Assembly (NCBI GenBank): GCA_015039465.1
Contig: MU130067.1
Location: 1 to 49,428, forward strand
Reading direction: 5' to 3'
DNA length: 49,428 bases
From: Phlegmacium glaucopus
Lineage: Eukaryota > Basidiomycota > Agaricomycetes > Agaricales > Cortinariaceae
In this document: positions 1 to 11,450 of the stretch, in pieces
How the letters are laid out: every line of letters begins with the position of its first letter
Position numbering within the stretch: the stretch's first letter is position 1
Made by a program: the position numbers and the translations under genes
Notes under the pieces: model-generated
The model's input: the letters and a program-made list of their open reading frames with translations, nothing else
The model's database searches: none
Told to the model about the DNA's origin: nothing

Positions 1-97
1 GCCAAGGTAAGCCAAGCTCATGGCTTGGCTTTGGCCTGGCCTATTTTGCTTGGCTTGGCCTGGCTTCTGGCTTCCAGGCCAAGCCGGCACATCACTA
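1..97. mobile_element. Right end of a hAT-like MITE, cut by the window edge
   Basis: The first 97 bases are built from GGCTTGGC/GGCC-type words and end in ACATCACTA. That terminus matches the right end of the complete 460-bp element at 9785-10244, which has the same style of GC-rich internal repeats. The left end and the left target duplication lie outside the window. The family call rests on the shared terminus and composition only. Confidence 0.5.
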
Positions 98-1168
98 TAT
101 GTAGTTTTCCTGATGTAAGAAACGTGAGTATGAAATATGTTATGCTGTCTCCAAATAGTTCTGGATCCATATTTTAAAACACGCTGGTTAATAACTGGAG
201 GATGACAACTATCATCAAATCAGATACCAAGAAATAAAAAAGTTTCATCCCTTTCTGATAATGCTGCTTTCTCTAATTGTGTCGTGTGCCGTACATACCA
301 AGCAGTGCCATGAGAATCAAAATTTTACCAGACAAGCTAGACAAAGTAAAGGTTTTGAGACATGGAAATAATAATTAAGGAATGAAACTATTACATCGGA
401 CCAATAATGGGATTGATGCAGCCCCGTTTGTAGGTAATGTTGTCCTCTGTCACAGTCGACTCTGAATGCCCTAGACGACAGGGTTTGGTACCGGAGTGAA
501 TGGCAACATAACTAGATCTAAGAAAAATATGAGTTGCGATTGATAGGATTTAACTTACCAGTCGCAGTCGACTCTGAATGCCCTAGATGACAGGGTTTGG
601 TACCGGAGTGAATGGCAACATAACTAAATCTAAGAAAAATATGAGTTGCGATTGATAGGATTCAACTTACCACAGTCTGAAGAGTCAAGACCCGATGCGA
701 TGGAGCTTGAAGCTTGAAGGTGAGATCAGAATAAGATAAATGTTAAATATTAAATTGTTATGTTTCGGACAAGTTTCGGAGACTGTACTAATAATAATAT
801 AAATGAGGTCACACTTCAAGGTCACAGATGGTAATACAACAAGGACCCCATCATGTTGAGAACGTTCCTGGAACCATCATTCTCTTACTAAACATAGACC
901 TGAGCCCAGCCGCCAACGGTAATCACATCAAAAGCTCGCCGGGAAATTTTTGGATCCAAAAGGTTAAGGTATGTAATTAATATACAATTTTCAACTTTGA
1001 GCGTCCCCGCTCTTGAAACGATGACAGTCGAGAGAAGAAAAAAATGGAAGCATAAGAAATCTCCGACTGCCCTTCTTTATACAAAGACTACACCCTATCC
1101 CTTCGCTCGTTCTTGGGCCAACATCCAATCGTTGGCGACTTATAATTGCCCTACTTTGACCCCTACTA
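98..1168. other. Gene-poor flank with possible spliced fragment on minus strand
   Basis: No confident coding gene was found. On the minus strand there are two copies of a 41-nt intron-like segment (GTAAGT...TTTCTTAG) separated by a 71-nt segment. A C-rich coding-like stretch sits in the exon-like part, but no complete frame can be joined across the two splice units. Part of a decayed or non-coding spliced gene is likely. The 300 bases before 1169 presumably hold the promoter of the next gene; no clear TATA box was recognised. Confidence 0.4.
449..672 (-). repeat. Two-copy 112-bp tandem repeat carrying an intron
   Basis: The segment beginning near 449 is repeated almost exactly 112 bases later, with only a few substitutions. 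Read on the minus strand, each copy contains a complete small intron (630-670 and 518-558; donor GTAAGT, acceptor TTTCTTAG) plus a 71-nt exon-like stretch. Because 71 is not a multiple of three, the duplication would shift a reading frame, so the locus is either non-coding or broken. Confidence 0.7.
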
Positions 1169-2911
1169 ATGACGGCCGCTCCTCGATGGATAATAGTTGA
1201 TGACGCTGACTCAAGAATTCAGTATAACGGACTATCATGGTTTCCAGACAAAGGCAATCAGGATTCTCATGGACATTATGGTCCTCCTTTTCGAAGTACA
1301 CTCCACGGTACCCAAGCGAATGCAAGCCTTTCATTGACATTTCATGGTGAGCACTATTTTTCGAAGTACATCAGGTTGTTAATCAATTGTCCAGGAACCC
1401 AGGTCAGAGTACTTGACACCCTTGATATTCGCAACAATTCCGGGGTATTAGATCCAACATGGCAGTGCTTTATCGACAATGTCAGGATCGATGTGGATAT
1501 GTCAGCCCTTGTAGCAAATACTTCTGAAGATCCAGATAATCAGCAAGTTTTTTGCAGCGACAACTTGCTTTTGGATGGCCCACATATCATAACTGTCAAT
1601 GCTACAGTACAAAACCGAACATTTTGGTTTGATAGTATTCACTACGTTCCATCCGCTAGCGTACCACTGGATCAGGAAGCCATTTATGTTAATAGTCTAG
1701 ACCCCCAGTTACAGTATGGGCGGGGGCAGTGGGATTATTTATTTGGACAGATTCCGGATTCGACGTCGGTTACTGGAGCAACATTGAATTTCAGTTTCAT
1801 TGGTATGCAAATCACACCTCCACCGCAGCACATGATTATCGGCTGACTTGCTGACTCTGTTGTGATGTCAGGTGTTTCCCTAGGCTGGTATGGATTAATA
1901 CCCAATGGAGACTATAATATTACCCTCCCAGCATCGCGAGTAACATATTCCATTGACGGGCAAACACCGATCAACTTCCAGACGCCATCTACCAACCCCA
2001 ATACAGACACTCTATACCTACAAAAATTGTTTGAAACCGCACAACTTCCCGCAGGACCTCACACATTGAATTTGGTGTATCACGGCAGCAACAATTCATC
2101 ACCTCTTAGTATACAGTACCTCATAATCCAAAATGGGACATTACCATCCACAACAACATTACCGTCCACATTAACATTACCGTCCACAACATCTGTATTT
2201 CCACATGCGACCCCTTCCATTACTGGTAGTAGTGTTTCCGGAACATCAAACCAAAGGAAGAGCTCTACTCCAGTCGGCGCTATCGTTGGAGGTGTGGTTG
2301 GTGGTCTTGCTCTCACCGTCTTTATTGTCTTTGGGTTTCTTCTCCTACGCCGCCGGAAACGCGCCACAGAGGCAATTGTTATTAGCTCTACGCCTCATCC
2401 CTTTAATCATACTCCTCTACACCCATCAAACACCACGCTGAATCCCTCATTTTCGGGTGGTATTTCCCATTCTCAATCCCCGCAGATCACGCACATGGGA
2501 AATGCTGTGACGTATGGAACCAAACGGCACATATATGGATCAATCCCTAGCCTCAATGCTTCGCCTGATGCTATTGCACATTCGACAAATCTACGTCCTG
2601 TTCCCCCCCTTCAGCAATCTTCTTTGGCTACAATCAACCCCTTGTTATCTACTCTGCCACTCGTAGCGTCACGTCCTTCACCATTATCTTTACCCACTGG
2701 CAGTGAAACAAACAGAGAGGCGGAGGGGCCGGCCGGGCTCGGACCTCAACCACAGTGCGATGGACCTCCGGATATGGTTTCCATGCAGAATAATGGCACC
2801 AGGTCCCCTCCAAACGTCCGATTACATGAAGACAGTGGCATTCGGATGCCCCCAAGTACTCCAACGACGGGTGTATTGATAGATGTTCCACCTTTGTACA
2901 CTGCTGACTGA
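1169..2911 (+). CDS. Single-pass membrane protein with beta-sandwich-like ectodomain
   Basis: I read three exons: 1169-1346, 1395-1802 and 1872-2911, giving about 541 residues. The first intron (48 nt, GTGAGC...TCCAG) has no stop and keeps frame, so a retained form with 16 more residues is possible. The second (69 nt, GTATGC...GTCAG) is needed to bypass a stop. The product starts WIIVDDADSRIQY and has two similar ectodomain halves (VRVLDTLDI..PTWQCFID and LNFSFIGVSLGWYG). A Thr/Pro/Ser stretch with TLPST repeats, one membrane span near LTVFIVFGFLLL and a basic LRRRKR stop-transfer follow, then a long Ser/Pro-rich cytoplasmic tail. This architecture is common among Agaricomycete surface proteins of unknown function. 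No N-terminal signal peptide is visible, so an upstream exon could be missing. The frame is intact. Confidence 0.75.
1803..1871 (+). other. Intron 2 of the 1169-2911 gene
   Basis: A 69-nt phase-1 intron, donor GTATGC and acceptor TGTCAG. Removing it joins ..NFSFIG to VSLGWYG.. and skips the in-frame stop at 1844-1846. Confidence 0.75.
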
Positions 2912-3179
2912 GTACAGAGCTTAGAGATTCTCCACGGGCCCCGAAGGAAGTTTGATATCACGCGATACGGACATATCTGTACATACACTGCACTCCTGTG
3001 AATCTGATCACGTTCCTAAAGTTATTCAACGATACGAGTGTTCCGTTTTTTTAGCAGGGATACATTTGAACACTGGTGCGGGATATTCACAGGCAATATT
3101 TATTTTGTGTAATAGCTCTAAAAAGAAATTGTATTGATTCACAAGTTTGACGGTATCATCAAGTTTACCAGCTGTCAGA

Positions 3180-4838
3180 ATGGTCACTGCTAACACGTCC
3201 CAGCCGCATCTCGATCAAACTTCCTTTCCCATCAGTTCCATCACTGGTTAATCTGCCCAACACGCACAAGCCTCTGTCTCGAATGTATCATCCCGCCGCG
3301 GGGTTGACCTTTCAAAGCGCTGCTTCCTGACAAAAACCATCAAATATACTAACCGGCTCGGCCATTGGATCAATGCTGCTCGAAATGATGATCCTGATAA
3401 TACCCTCATGCAGTGAAGACCAGAAAAGTGCTCATTGTTGTATCCTGGCTATGTCGAGAGGTTGGGTGTTTGGAGCAGCCAGAAGGAAATGGTGGATATC
3501 TGCTGGGCGACTTTTTGCACTGTTTGTGCCGTTGAGGGGATCGTGAAGGATTAGATGGGATTGGAAGCGCTTTGCCGTCACTAGCAATACATCGCCGTTC
3601 AATCTGGTATGTCTTATCCCATCATATGCTGACTGTGTTACTAACATCTGTCATAATGGCAGGTTGGATATGCCTTCTTGTTACATGCTTATTCCTTCCC
3701 CATCACACATCCCCACAATCGACTGATGATAGTCCTTTAGGCCCTGACAAGGACGCGATCATTACCATCGCAATTCCTCTTTTTCAGGTGTGTCTATTAC
3801 TCTTATCATGAGATATCATTAAGTAACTACGATACTTCTATCTTAGCTGACAGTTTTTCATATCCTTTCTCTCTCCGCCCACCGCTCTAGACACCGTTTA
3901 ATCCCAACAGCACTCATTTCTTTCCTCTCGCTCGCACATTTTCGCGGTGCACTCTATCACCATTTATTCGGCTCATCGTCCGCCTCTCCCACCGGTCCCA
4001 CTATATCGCTAGCAAGGCTGAAATCTACGCCATACGAGGTTCACCTACCCTTTACTCAACTATGTTTTGCGACTGTTCTCATCGGAACTATATTGCTGAC
4101 TATCTCTCTTAATGTTCTTGTACAATTGCTGGCTAGAGGAAGAGTGGATCGTATATTTAGTGGACTAGGTGTCAGGTCAGGGGCCAATTCGCAAGGTAAG
4201 TAGAACCCTGCTTGCTCCGCCTTCCAAGGAGTTTAGACGCCACACTGATTGTATTGGTTCCGCAAAGGGAGATGAAACTACAACGTTGGGTTTCTTCCAA
4301 CAGCTTCCGTATGAGGAAGATTTCGGCATCTTTCTCCGTGTAACGACCGCGAGTCTCGAAGCAACTGGCCTACTCTGGCCTACGAGGTTGGAACAATGAA
4401 GTAGTTCCCATCCCTTTGCCTGCAAAGTCTATAACTCGAAAACGTGCAAGAGGAAGCTATTCGAGGGGACCTGCACAGACGCATGATGTGGTGGGAAGGA
4501 TGGGTGTAGCCGAGATTCAATATGGTTCACGTGTTTATCCTTCTACTTCCACATCTCAGGTAGAGCCCTCGGCCAACCCTCCGAATCCTTATAAAGATTT
4601 CCCCATACGATAGAGGTGGCTCGCCGGACCTGGTGAAGTACGACAAAGTAGCGACAGCAACAAGGCCTGTTCAATGAAGTGCGAACTGTAGAACTGAGTG
4701 TAACTAACACGTCTGGTCCACCCCGCGGAATCACCGGATGGTGGAGACGGATAAAGCAAATGTGGCCATTTCTCGTTGCTTTGTGGGAAGTATTGAAGGG
4801 CCTTGTATTTTTTTTACGGGATAAAGCGAGGTCCAGAA
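3180..4838 (+). pseudogene. Decayed multi-pass membrane protein gene
   Basis: Coding-like stretches can be followed along the plus strand but not in one frame. They are, in order: a hydrophobic segment (ILTGSAIGSMLLEMMILI), WVFGAARRKWWISAGRLFALFVPLRG, an in-frame TGA near 3541, FAVTSNTSPFNL, a likely intron (GTATGT...GGCAG) with a frame mismatch, WICLLVTCLFLP, a second likely intron ending near 3846, and a hydrophobic block ending LLARGRVDRIFSGLGV. A frame jump near 4200 leads to LAPPSKEF...GFFQQLPYEEDFGIFL, and a second jump near 4380 to GWNNEVVPIPLPAKS. Related tail sequence (WWRRIKQMWPFLVALWEVLKGL) continues past a stop to about 4836, exactly where the tandem array begins. At least three frame breaks and two stops make it a pseudogene. 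The tail probably lost its end when the array was placed. I do not recognise the family with certainty. Confidence 0.6.
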
Positions 4839-5510
4839 AACGAGGGCGTTCAATTCAAATGAGTTACATACGTGTCTTAACCCATGGAATCGTGGGATTC
4901 TGTGCCGATGCCAACGTCGATTATTCGGACGAATATCACATTTCGAAGTATGAGCTCTTGAGACTAGTCTCGAATTCAGACTGAACCATTCTTCTTACTG
5001 CAACCATCAATAATCGCCTGAATTGCACAGCAAACTGGTCCGAAGTTCTCTTTCCCACCCACTGTCAACTCTACAAAATCACCAACCAACAGTCTCAGTC
5101 GCCTCCATCCTGCGCGGCGAAGCCAGATCTGCAAGAAGGCTCTAAGTGGCTTCATACCCACCCGCCCTTGTAGATCATCTCGGTGTCCATAAGGGATAGG
5201 AACAGCTGTTCGACGAAAGCCCCCCAGCTTTTACCCACACAATCACACCACCGCTGATACACGTAGCGCACTCATTCTAAATCCATTGATTAACCTACAG
5301 ATTACATAGGTCTAGAACGTAGCACAAAGAGATGCCTTCCTGTCCCCGAAATCACCAATTGGTCACAAATTTCCGGGCTGAGTAGAGAGATCGTGTCATT
5401 CCAACGGGGGATACTGCCATTGTTACGGGTGAGGCTGATTGGCTGAGTATTGACTCTGGATCTATCGTTGCCCATAGTACCTCTCCCCAGAGTTCGTTGT
5501 TAAGTGCACA

Positions 5511-6890
5511 ATGAGCACCAACACAAAGTGTGATTCACCTCATCTTTGGAGATCCTCTGCTGACAACGAGATAGCCATTTTTTCTCAGTTACCCTTCAAC
5601 ACTCGCCAACAGGATTGAAGAGAGCATAAATGCTGCAATAAATGCTCGCTCCTTCAAGGATACGAAGCCGAACTCAGCTTACAAACCTATTGGTGCTCCG
5701 AGTCAAATCTTCGTATCAATTGCTCGAATATTACATGAATACATACGCACAACTTGCTGTGAATGGTTGTTCTTACCACGATAACCGGGTTTCTTGCTCG
5801 CTTTATGCAGTGGCCACCTATCCATGCCTGGGTCCATTGGTCAACAATCTCTACCGTTGGTTCCAGGATTGGCATGCAGGTATCGAGGCCAATCCCCCAT
5901 TATTCGGCAATCCTCTCAACAACAATCCTCCTGCTGTTCGTGAACACGTCATTAACACTGTTCAAGAAAGGATCAAACGCCTCGTTAACATCGTCCTGAT
6001 TCGTCTAAGAAGAGCCGAAGGCTTATCAAGTCGGATTTGAAGGCAAAAAGGAAAGCGGTAGCAGATCTTGCTGATCATTTTGGTCCGGCACTTCACATGA
6101 AGGTCCTGGGTATCTTTGTCCAAATGGGTCCTGGCACAACAACGACTTTGAACTTGAAGATATCTGCGAAATTCGAATCGCCCCAACTTTTTTGCCAGCT
6201 AACTTCTATTCCGCCCTCATCCTGCTCCTGCAGGCAGTATGCGATGCCTCCTCAGCAATTCAGGCTCTTAGGAGAGGTTATGGAGAGGAACTGACATGGT
6301 TTTTTTTTTCACTCTTTATGTGGTAGTTTTCTCATCGCAGGCAATCATAGGGCCCCTCTACGACAGGCTATTCACGAGGTTCACAACGACCTCAAGTCCA
6401 AATCGTTAAAAAGAACAAAGCTCGGTGATCTCTTCGACAAGGAAGGTGGAAGGTACCGTCGACAAGCCGACAGCTAAGATTCCTTGATATTTAATGTCTA
6501 TTCTAGCGTACAATTCCTTTCCCTCGTCCCAGTATCTCTACCAGCCTCCTTGTTGACACACCTCCATGCCAAGGAGGAGCCGAACGCTCTTCACAACAAG
6601 CCACCTTCCGGGAGAGTATGAACGGAAAGTAACTCTTCCGAGGCGAGCTCATTTCCCTCATTTGGGAATCTCAGTTCACCTCGGCATAATCGCGAGTCCC
6701 ACTCAAGATCTCTCTGATTACGTCAAGCAGGACAAAGAGCACGTCAAACTTTAGAGTTGTGTTCTTCGACCCGTCTTTGGAGTTGCGGATATTGCAGGAG
6801 CTTCGGAACCCTCATACCTCCATGAAATCAATCAAAATATCGAGTCACTAGCCATGTTTGATGCAATTCGGCCGTAACCGGAGGATGTAT
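5511..6890 (+). pseudogene. Gene U copy 1, unrecognised, broken
   Basis: The likely start is ATG at 5511, giving MSTNTKCDSPHLWRSSADNE..FSQLPF. A frame change follows: the next coding-like text is IEESINAAINARSFKDT, then NNNPPAVREHVINTVQERIKRLVNIVLIRLRRAEG. Later stretches are LILLLQAVCDASSAIQALRRGYGEEL, an intron ending in ATCGCAG near 6342, and HEVHNDLKSKSLKRTKLGDLFDKEGG. These are followed by a second intron ending in TTCTAG near 6507 and a final part containing FFDPSLELRILQELRNPHTSM. Several stops and frame changes break it. The same pieces recur at 13657-14890 and, in part, in later units. I recognise no domain. Confidence 0.45.
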
Positions 6891-7105
6891 GTACCCTTTT
6901 CTCGTTCCTTGGTACTTCAGTCCCCTGGACGCCCAGCGTCGTGTGCGTTGGAGGCTCCTCGCTATGCTCGACTGCCTAAATTCCAGTTTGATTGGCAGAA
7001 AACACCAATCTACATTTAGTACCGGTGTCGTCAGGAATGTAGAACAGGGTGGTTGACTATATATGATTTATCCCTATCCTGATCAGTGATAATCCATTTT
7101 TACAG

Positions 7106-8574
7106 ATTTATGCCATCCGTTTCTTCCAAGAAATCGCAGAATCTTCGACTTTTGTTGGAACACAGTATATCCTCAAATCGTTCATGTTGTCAATGATCTT
7201 CATCGCTTGATTTACCTGCTCACGGATTCAAAAAATGGTATACCCCAAAGAACTGGGGATACGGTCGGGCATCTTCACCAGTTCAGGTTTGATCGGTACT
7301 CTGCCAGTGTTAATAAACGCATTCTTCACAACCTATATATATAGAAATACTGAGACAGTTATAGATTCTCTGGAATTCTGCAGGGTGCCGTCTATAGGTA
7401 TGTGGAATCTTTCCACTCATACCTTTGCAAAGGTGACTTATCATCTTGTATTTGAAAAAGTCTTGTCTTCTAGGAATTTGAACGGACATCTGGGCAGAAG
7501 CGGTTGACGATGGCTATATATAAACAGATGTTCTTTAAAGTGACCCTGATTTGATGTTCCGAATAACAAGGTTCATCATCGATGGTGTAACCACCCTCCC
7601 AATCCCACTCAGGGCTGTATGGCTTTCTTGCCTTCCTAGACCTTCCTCGGACAACAAAGATATTCTATCTGTCAAATCAGGGATCTTTATATATCTGATC
7701 TTATCGGTAGGAACGTGTCTTGGAGTATGAACGGCCCACTTTACACATTCAGCAACCCTGACACTTCCATATTGTCTTGGCGTCTCGCCCGCAGAGTTTT
7801 GACTAGATGGAAGGTGGTATGCTTGTAGTGCACTCGTAAGTAGCCCATGTGTTCTTTACTTATAACCCCTCTCTTCATCCCTCTTTCTTATGTTCGGTTT
7901 GCGATCTCTGGTGAGACGGTTCTAACAACCTCATGAGGCAATGGTTAAAGGCGATTGGCGGATATTCAGTGGAGAAAATCGGTGGGTTTGACACGCAGTT
8001 AGTTTTTTTTTGCTAATAAAGAGTCTATCCTTCTGGATCGACGGCGTTCGCAATTGTGTGTACACATGTATTTGCCGCTTGGACGGATCACACTCGCGTG
8101 GGATGGCCTGTCCTTGTCTACATGGCTCTAGCTTTAATAGTATCCTCAACATGTCTTCTCATATGGAGCAGTCCCATAGTGCTTAAATTCTTTGCATAAT
8201 GTGAGTTCGTATGTCCTGGGAGTTGCAATTTACTCAAGACTTTTCAACAGAATTGGCTGGTGCCTCTTATACTGGACAGGCAACCTACATTTGCGTAAGT
8301 TTATAGTATGGCAGCTGCTCCCCACTTCTTCCAGACATGCACCAACGATGATAAAGAACGTGCGGTCGTGCTTGCTTCTATGAACTTGTATGATCTTTCA
8401 ATTATCTACAATGACGCTGAGAATAAACAAACGATTAATTATAGCATATGCAACATTTGCATCAATGGCTTGGCGATCAATTCAGAGACCGATGCACTCC
8501 AGTTTCGCAATGATGACTTCTATGCTATGTATAACTTGTTTGGTCTATTATCTGGAACGCCGCTCGGAAATTAA
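7106..8574 (+). pseudogene. MFS transporter (pantothenate/allantoate type), decayed copy 1
   Basis: Fragments in order match the anion:cation symporter branch of the major facilitator superfamily (Dal5, Liz1/Fen2, Tna1 relatives): AIRFFQEIAESSTFVGTQYI (ends 7178), ELGIRSGIFTSSGLIGT, the second half of the protein with FIIDGVTTLPI near 7573-7605, QWLKAIGGYSVE near 7938, a hydrophobic run RVGWPVLVYMALALIVSS near 8095-8150, and NDDKERAVVLASMN near 8345-8385 close to the C-terminus. Family members import vitamins or ureides through the plasma membrane. Stops and frame changes interrupt nearly every exon, and no N-terminal third is recognisable upstream. It is a pseudogene lying between gene U and M copy A. 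Confidence 0.65.
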
Positions 8575-8931
8575 AAGCGCTCTCGAGATAACTTCAACTT
8601 CGTGATTGAAGACGTATCTCAAAGCAAAAACTCAGATCATCTTGGCAATTTCAGTCCCACTAATGCTAGGTGATGGGCAAAGACTCAAGGGAAGCGTTCA
8701 TCATAAGATGTCCATATATCTGATATTTGACTGGTTGTACAAAGAAATTGTCCCAGACTTAAGGGAAGCGTTCATCATAAAATGTACACATATATTTGAT
8801 ATTTGACTGGTTCAAAAAAGCAACGAAAAGCAAGGACAAGGGAGCGAGGGTGAGGGTGGGAGTATAGAACAACATGTCGAAAGTGAGTGATTATGATCGA
8901 CACCTCGAGCCCCGGAGTTCGACGGACTAGA

Positions 8932-9732
8932 TCAATTGACAGGTGGGGCAAGACGATACTATGCGGTGGGATCCGTTTCAGCTCTTTGTTTCCTCATCGT
9001 ATCGGTTCCGATCATGGGATCAAGCCACACTGGTACGGCCTCCTCTAATAGTTTCTTCTTGCGTCTTCGCTTGATGACACAACCCGCGATAAAAATGAAA
9101 AATATGAGGCCAACAAGACCGACTAAACCAAAAACAATACCCGACAGAACCCTATTACCCAGAAAGGCTTTTACAGGGGCTAGGTCATTCGAGCTAATGG
9201 CAGATGTCTGTCCTGCTGCGCATGGCGTCACTGTGTTACTCGAGCTAATAGAAATTGTCTGTCCTCCTGCAGATGCTGTCAAGGTAAAAACTACAACAGG
9301 TGGAGGATAATTTGTGGGGGTGGATATAGAGGGAAGGGATGACGACGAGGAAGTTGTGGAACTCGGCTCGGATGTTCTCTTAGAAATAAAAACGACACGG
9401 AAAAATGAGTGGTCTTATCACTTTGTAGGACGGAAGTAACGACTCACGATGAAGAGCTAGTAGTCGAAGTAGTGGACATTAAACTTTTGAGTGAATCAGT
9501 AAGGAGTAGGGACTCATACTATCGGGCAGATGACGTGCTCGATGTGCTCGATGTGTCCAAGTTGCCAGTTGACGCGGCCTCTGTTGTTGACGTAGTCGGT
9601 CGCCTACCAGAACGAGAGGTCCAATGAATGAACAGCTGGATGACATACCCCAAAAAGAAACAAGAGGGAAAATCGGGTCAGTTCAAACTTCAAAGGAGTT
9701 ACATACGAGTTTTAACACATGGAATTGTGTGT
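8932..9732 (-). pseudogene. Family M copy A, lacks an exon and the PPxY tail
   Basis: The membrane-span exon is clear at 8959-9282: GGQT repeats, NRVLSGIVFGLVGLVGLIFFIFIAGCVIKRRRKKK, and a cytoplasmic part ending AETDPTA. Against copy E, a TAG has been inserted in frame at 8959-8961, so the tail stops just before the PPxY site that is still legible downstream. The exon encoding AQDLKLLQER and the following small exon are deleted: the sequence jumps from GTATGTCAT straight to the next intron at about 9638. Ser/Thr codons between 9300 and 9600 are still mostly open. It lies downstream (by plus coordinates) of MFS copy 1, as in every unit. Confidence 0.55.
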
Positions 9733-9784
9733 TCCTGTGCTGATGCCAACGTCGATGACTCAGAGAAGTATCACGTATCCAAGT

Positions 9785-10244
9785 TAGTGATGTGAAAGGC
9801 TCGGCTTCAAAGCCGCAAGCCGTCGAGCCGAGCCGAGCCGTGGGAAAGCCGTACCAACGGCTTTGACGGCCTACGGCTTGGGCTTCAGATTTTTCAGGCC
9901 GTGAGCCGCGGCTTAAGCACGGCCTGGGTCTGAGCCTCGAAATTCGCATTTTTGGCAGTCTTAAGGGGGGAATTTGAACTTTTGATGACTTAAAACAGCA
10001 CTGTAACAGAGTGTAATTGATAATATCACCATTGATAGTCATTTATGGTCATTTTTTAGTTTGATTTCATACAAATTTTGTTGCCCTCATGTTCTCCCTT
10101 ACCTTCTAACCGTGTGGGAAAAAGCCGCGGCCTGAGCCCCAGGCCGAGCCCAAGCCGTGCAAAGTTTTGGCCTACGGCTCGGGCCTGGCTTTGTAGAGGC
10201 CGTGTCAAGCCTAAGCCGAGCCGAGCCGAGCCGTAACATCACTA
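9785..10244. mobile_element. Complete 460-bp hAT-like MITE
   Basis: The element begins TAGTGATGTG and ends ACATCACTA, forming terminal inverted repeats (TAGTGATGT). It is flanked by a perfect 8-bp direct repeat ATCCAAGT at 9777-9784 and 10245-10252. The 8-bp duplication and TAG-start termini fit the hAT superfamily. Sister units carry the uninterrupted target (ATCCAAGT once) at about 17232-17239 and 23535-23545. The interior is GC-rich, full of GGCTCGGC and GAGCCGAGCC words able to fold back, and has no transposase gene. Confidence 0.9.
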
Positions 10245-10252
10245 ATCCAAGT

Positions 10253-10730
10253 ATGAGACTAGGGTAACTAGGGTTAGAGCGTCGGAGGGTATGTTATTTT
10301 GAGGAGATCGATCTGAGGGTTGTCAACTAATAAACAATTAAGTATATTGACCGTAGAAGCATTATGGTTGAAAAAAAAACAAAAGACAAACTAATATGAG
10401 CTGTGAGGGCGAAATAGCGGCAGGTCTAAGAAAGATGAGTGATCTAGTGTAGAGACACGAGAAGAATTGCCGATAAACAAGAAAGACCATTATTGGACTG
10501 AAGATGAGTGTTTCGAAAAAAGGGACTGGCTGAGGGTGGCTGGAAATAAAAATACAGCTGCTCTGATGTGGAGCAGGCCAAACGCGAGGTTGTGACTGTG
10601 AAGAAGGGAAGGTCTTATCAGTGACGCCACAACACGGATCTTCGCACTTCTTATTGTTCGCTTATATAATTAGAGTAAAATCTTTACTAGTATCCAAGTG
10701 ATGGCAGCCTCGATTAGCTATTCATCAAGT
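10253..10730 (-). promoter_or_regulatory. 5' region of long-unit M gene: leader, TATA, CRE-like site
   Basis: On the minus strand a TATA-like ATTATATAAG lies at 10661-10670, a CRE-like GTGGCGTCAC at 10621-10630, and a pyrimidine-rich leader runs from about 10560 to 10380. The same order recurs at 17658-17667 and 23868-23877. The last unit has a perfect TGACGTCA at 23845-23852. The position suggests the promoter and leader of the minus-strand M gene. This is inferred from sequence alone, and the TATA motif is nearly symmetrical, so a divergent plus-strand use cannot be excluded. Confidence 0.4.
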
Positions 10731-10937
10731 CTCAGTTGCTTCCATCCTGTGCGAACCCAGACCTGCGAGAAGGTTCTGAGTGGCTTCATATGTACCCTCG
10801 CAGATCATCCCAGTGTCCATAAGGGATAGGAAAAGATGTTGCGACGAAAGGTCTCCGGCTTTTATCCACACATCACACCACCACTAATACACGTAGCGCA
10901 CTCATTCTAATCCACTAATTAATCTACAGATTACATA

Positions 10938-11450
10938 CCGGTGCTTCTTATGCTGGACAGGCAACTACATTTGCGTAAGTTTATATAGCATCTATTCCCA
11001 AGTTAGACGCATCAACAAAATGTCAAAATCGTTTCCAAGTTTCCACCAGTTTCTGCTGGTGTCTTGGCTTCCGGAAACTTGAAAAGAAAATATAGAACAA
11101 ATATCGTAAGATTTTATTATGATTTTCGTAATCCCTGAATTGACCCTGCAGCAGGTTCCGCGAAAACCGACATAGGTTTCCAAGTTTCCACGTTTCGTGG
11201 TTTCTGCCCGGTTCTGCCTCTATGAAATACAATCTTTCAATTATCTACAATGACGCAGAGAATAAACAAACGATTAATTATAGCATGTGCAATAATCTCA
11301 TCCATGGCTTGGTGGTCAATCGTGTTCTATCCAGCGACTAATGCGCCCTGGGTTCCGCAGGGCATGATTACTATGCTATGTATATGCGTAGCTATGCTAG
11401 GTATAACTGGAACGCCGGGAATGGCGTTGTCGAGATACCTTGGTGATTAA
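10938..11450 (+). pseudogene. MFS transporter 3' remnant (short unit, next to M copy B)
   Basis: The unit jumps from a block corresponding to the region before gene U directly to the last part of the MFS gene (the segment GGTGCTTCTTATGCTGGACAG). It then shows a foreign 215-bp insertion (about 10996-11215) and continues with coding-like text for INKRLIIACAIISSMAWWSI, which overlaps the real MFS frame (AWWSIVFYPATNAPWVPQG MITMLC). U and most of MFS are deleted. The same structure recurs at 17930-18436, so the two short units share ancestry. Confidence 0.6.

Noticed and set aside
4976..5161. Minus-strand gene with LRAFLQIWLRRAGWRRLRLL
   Set aside because: Conserved in three units but open on both strands, lacking a stable start and splice context. 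Kept as an unassigned conserved block.
7106..8574. An intact spliced MFS gene in the first unit
   Set aside because: Even with plausible introns the exons show frame changes and stops, and the N-terminal third is missing upstream.
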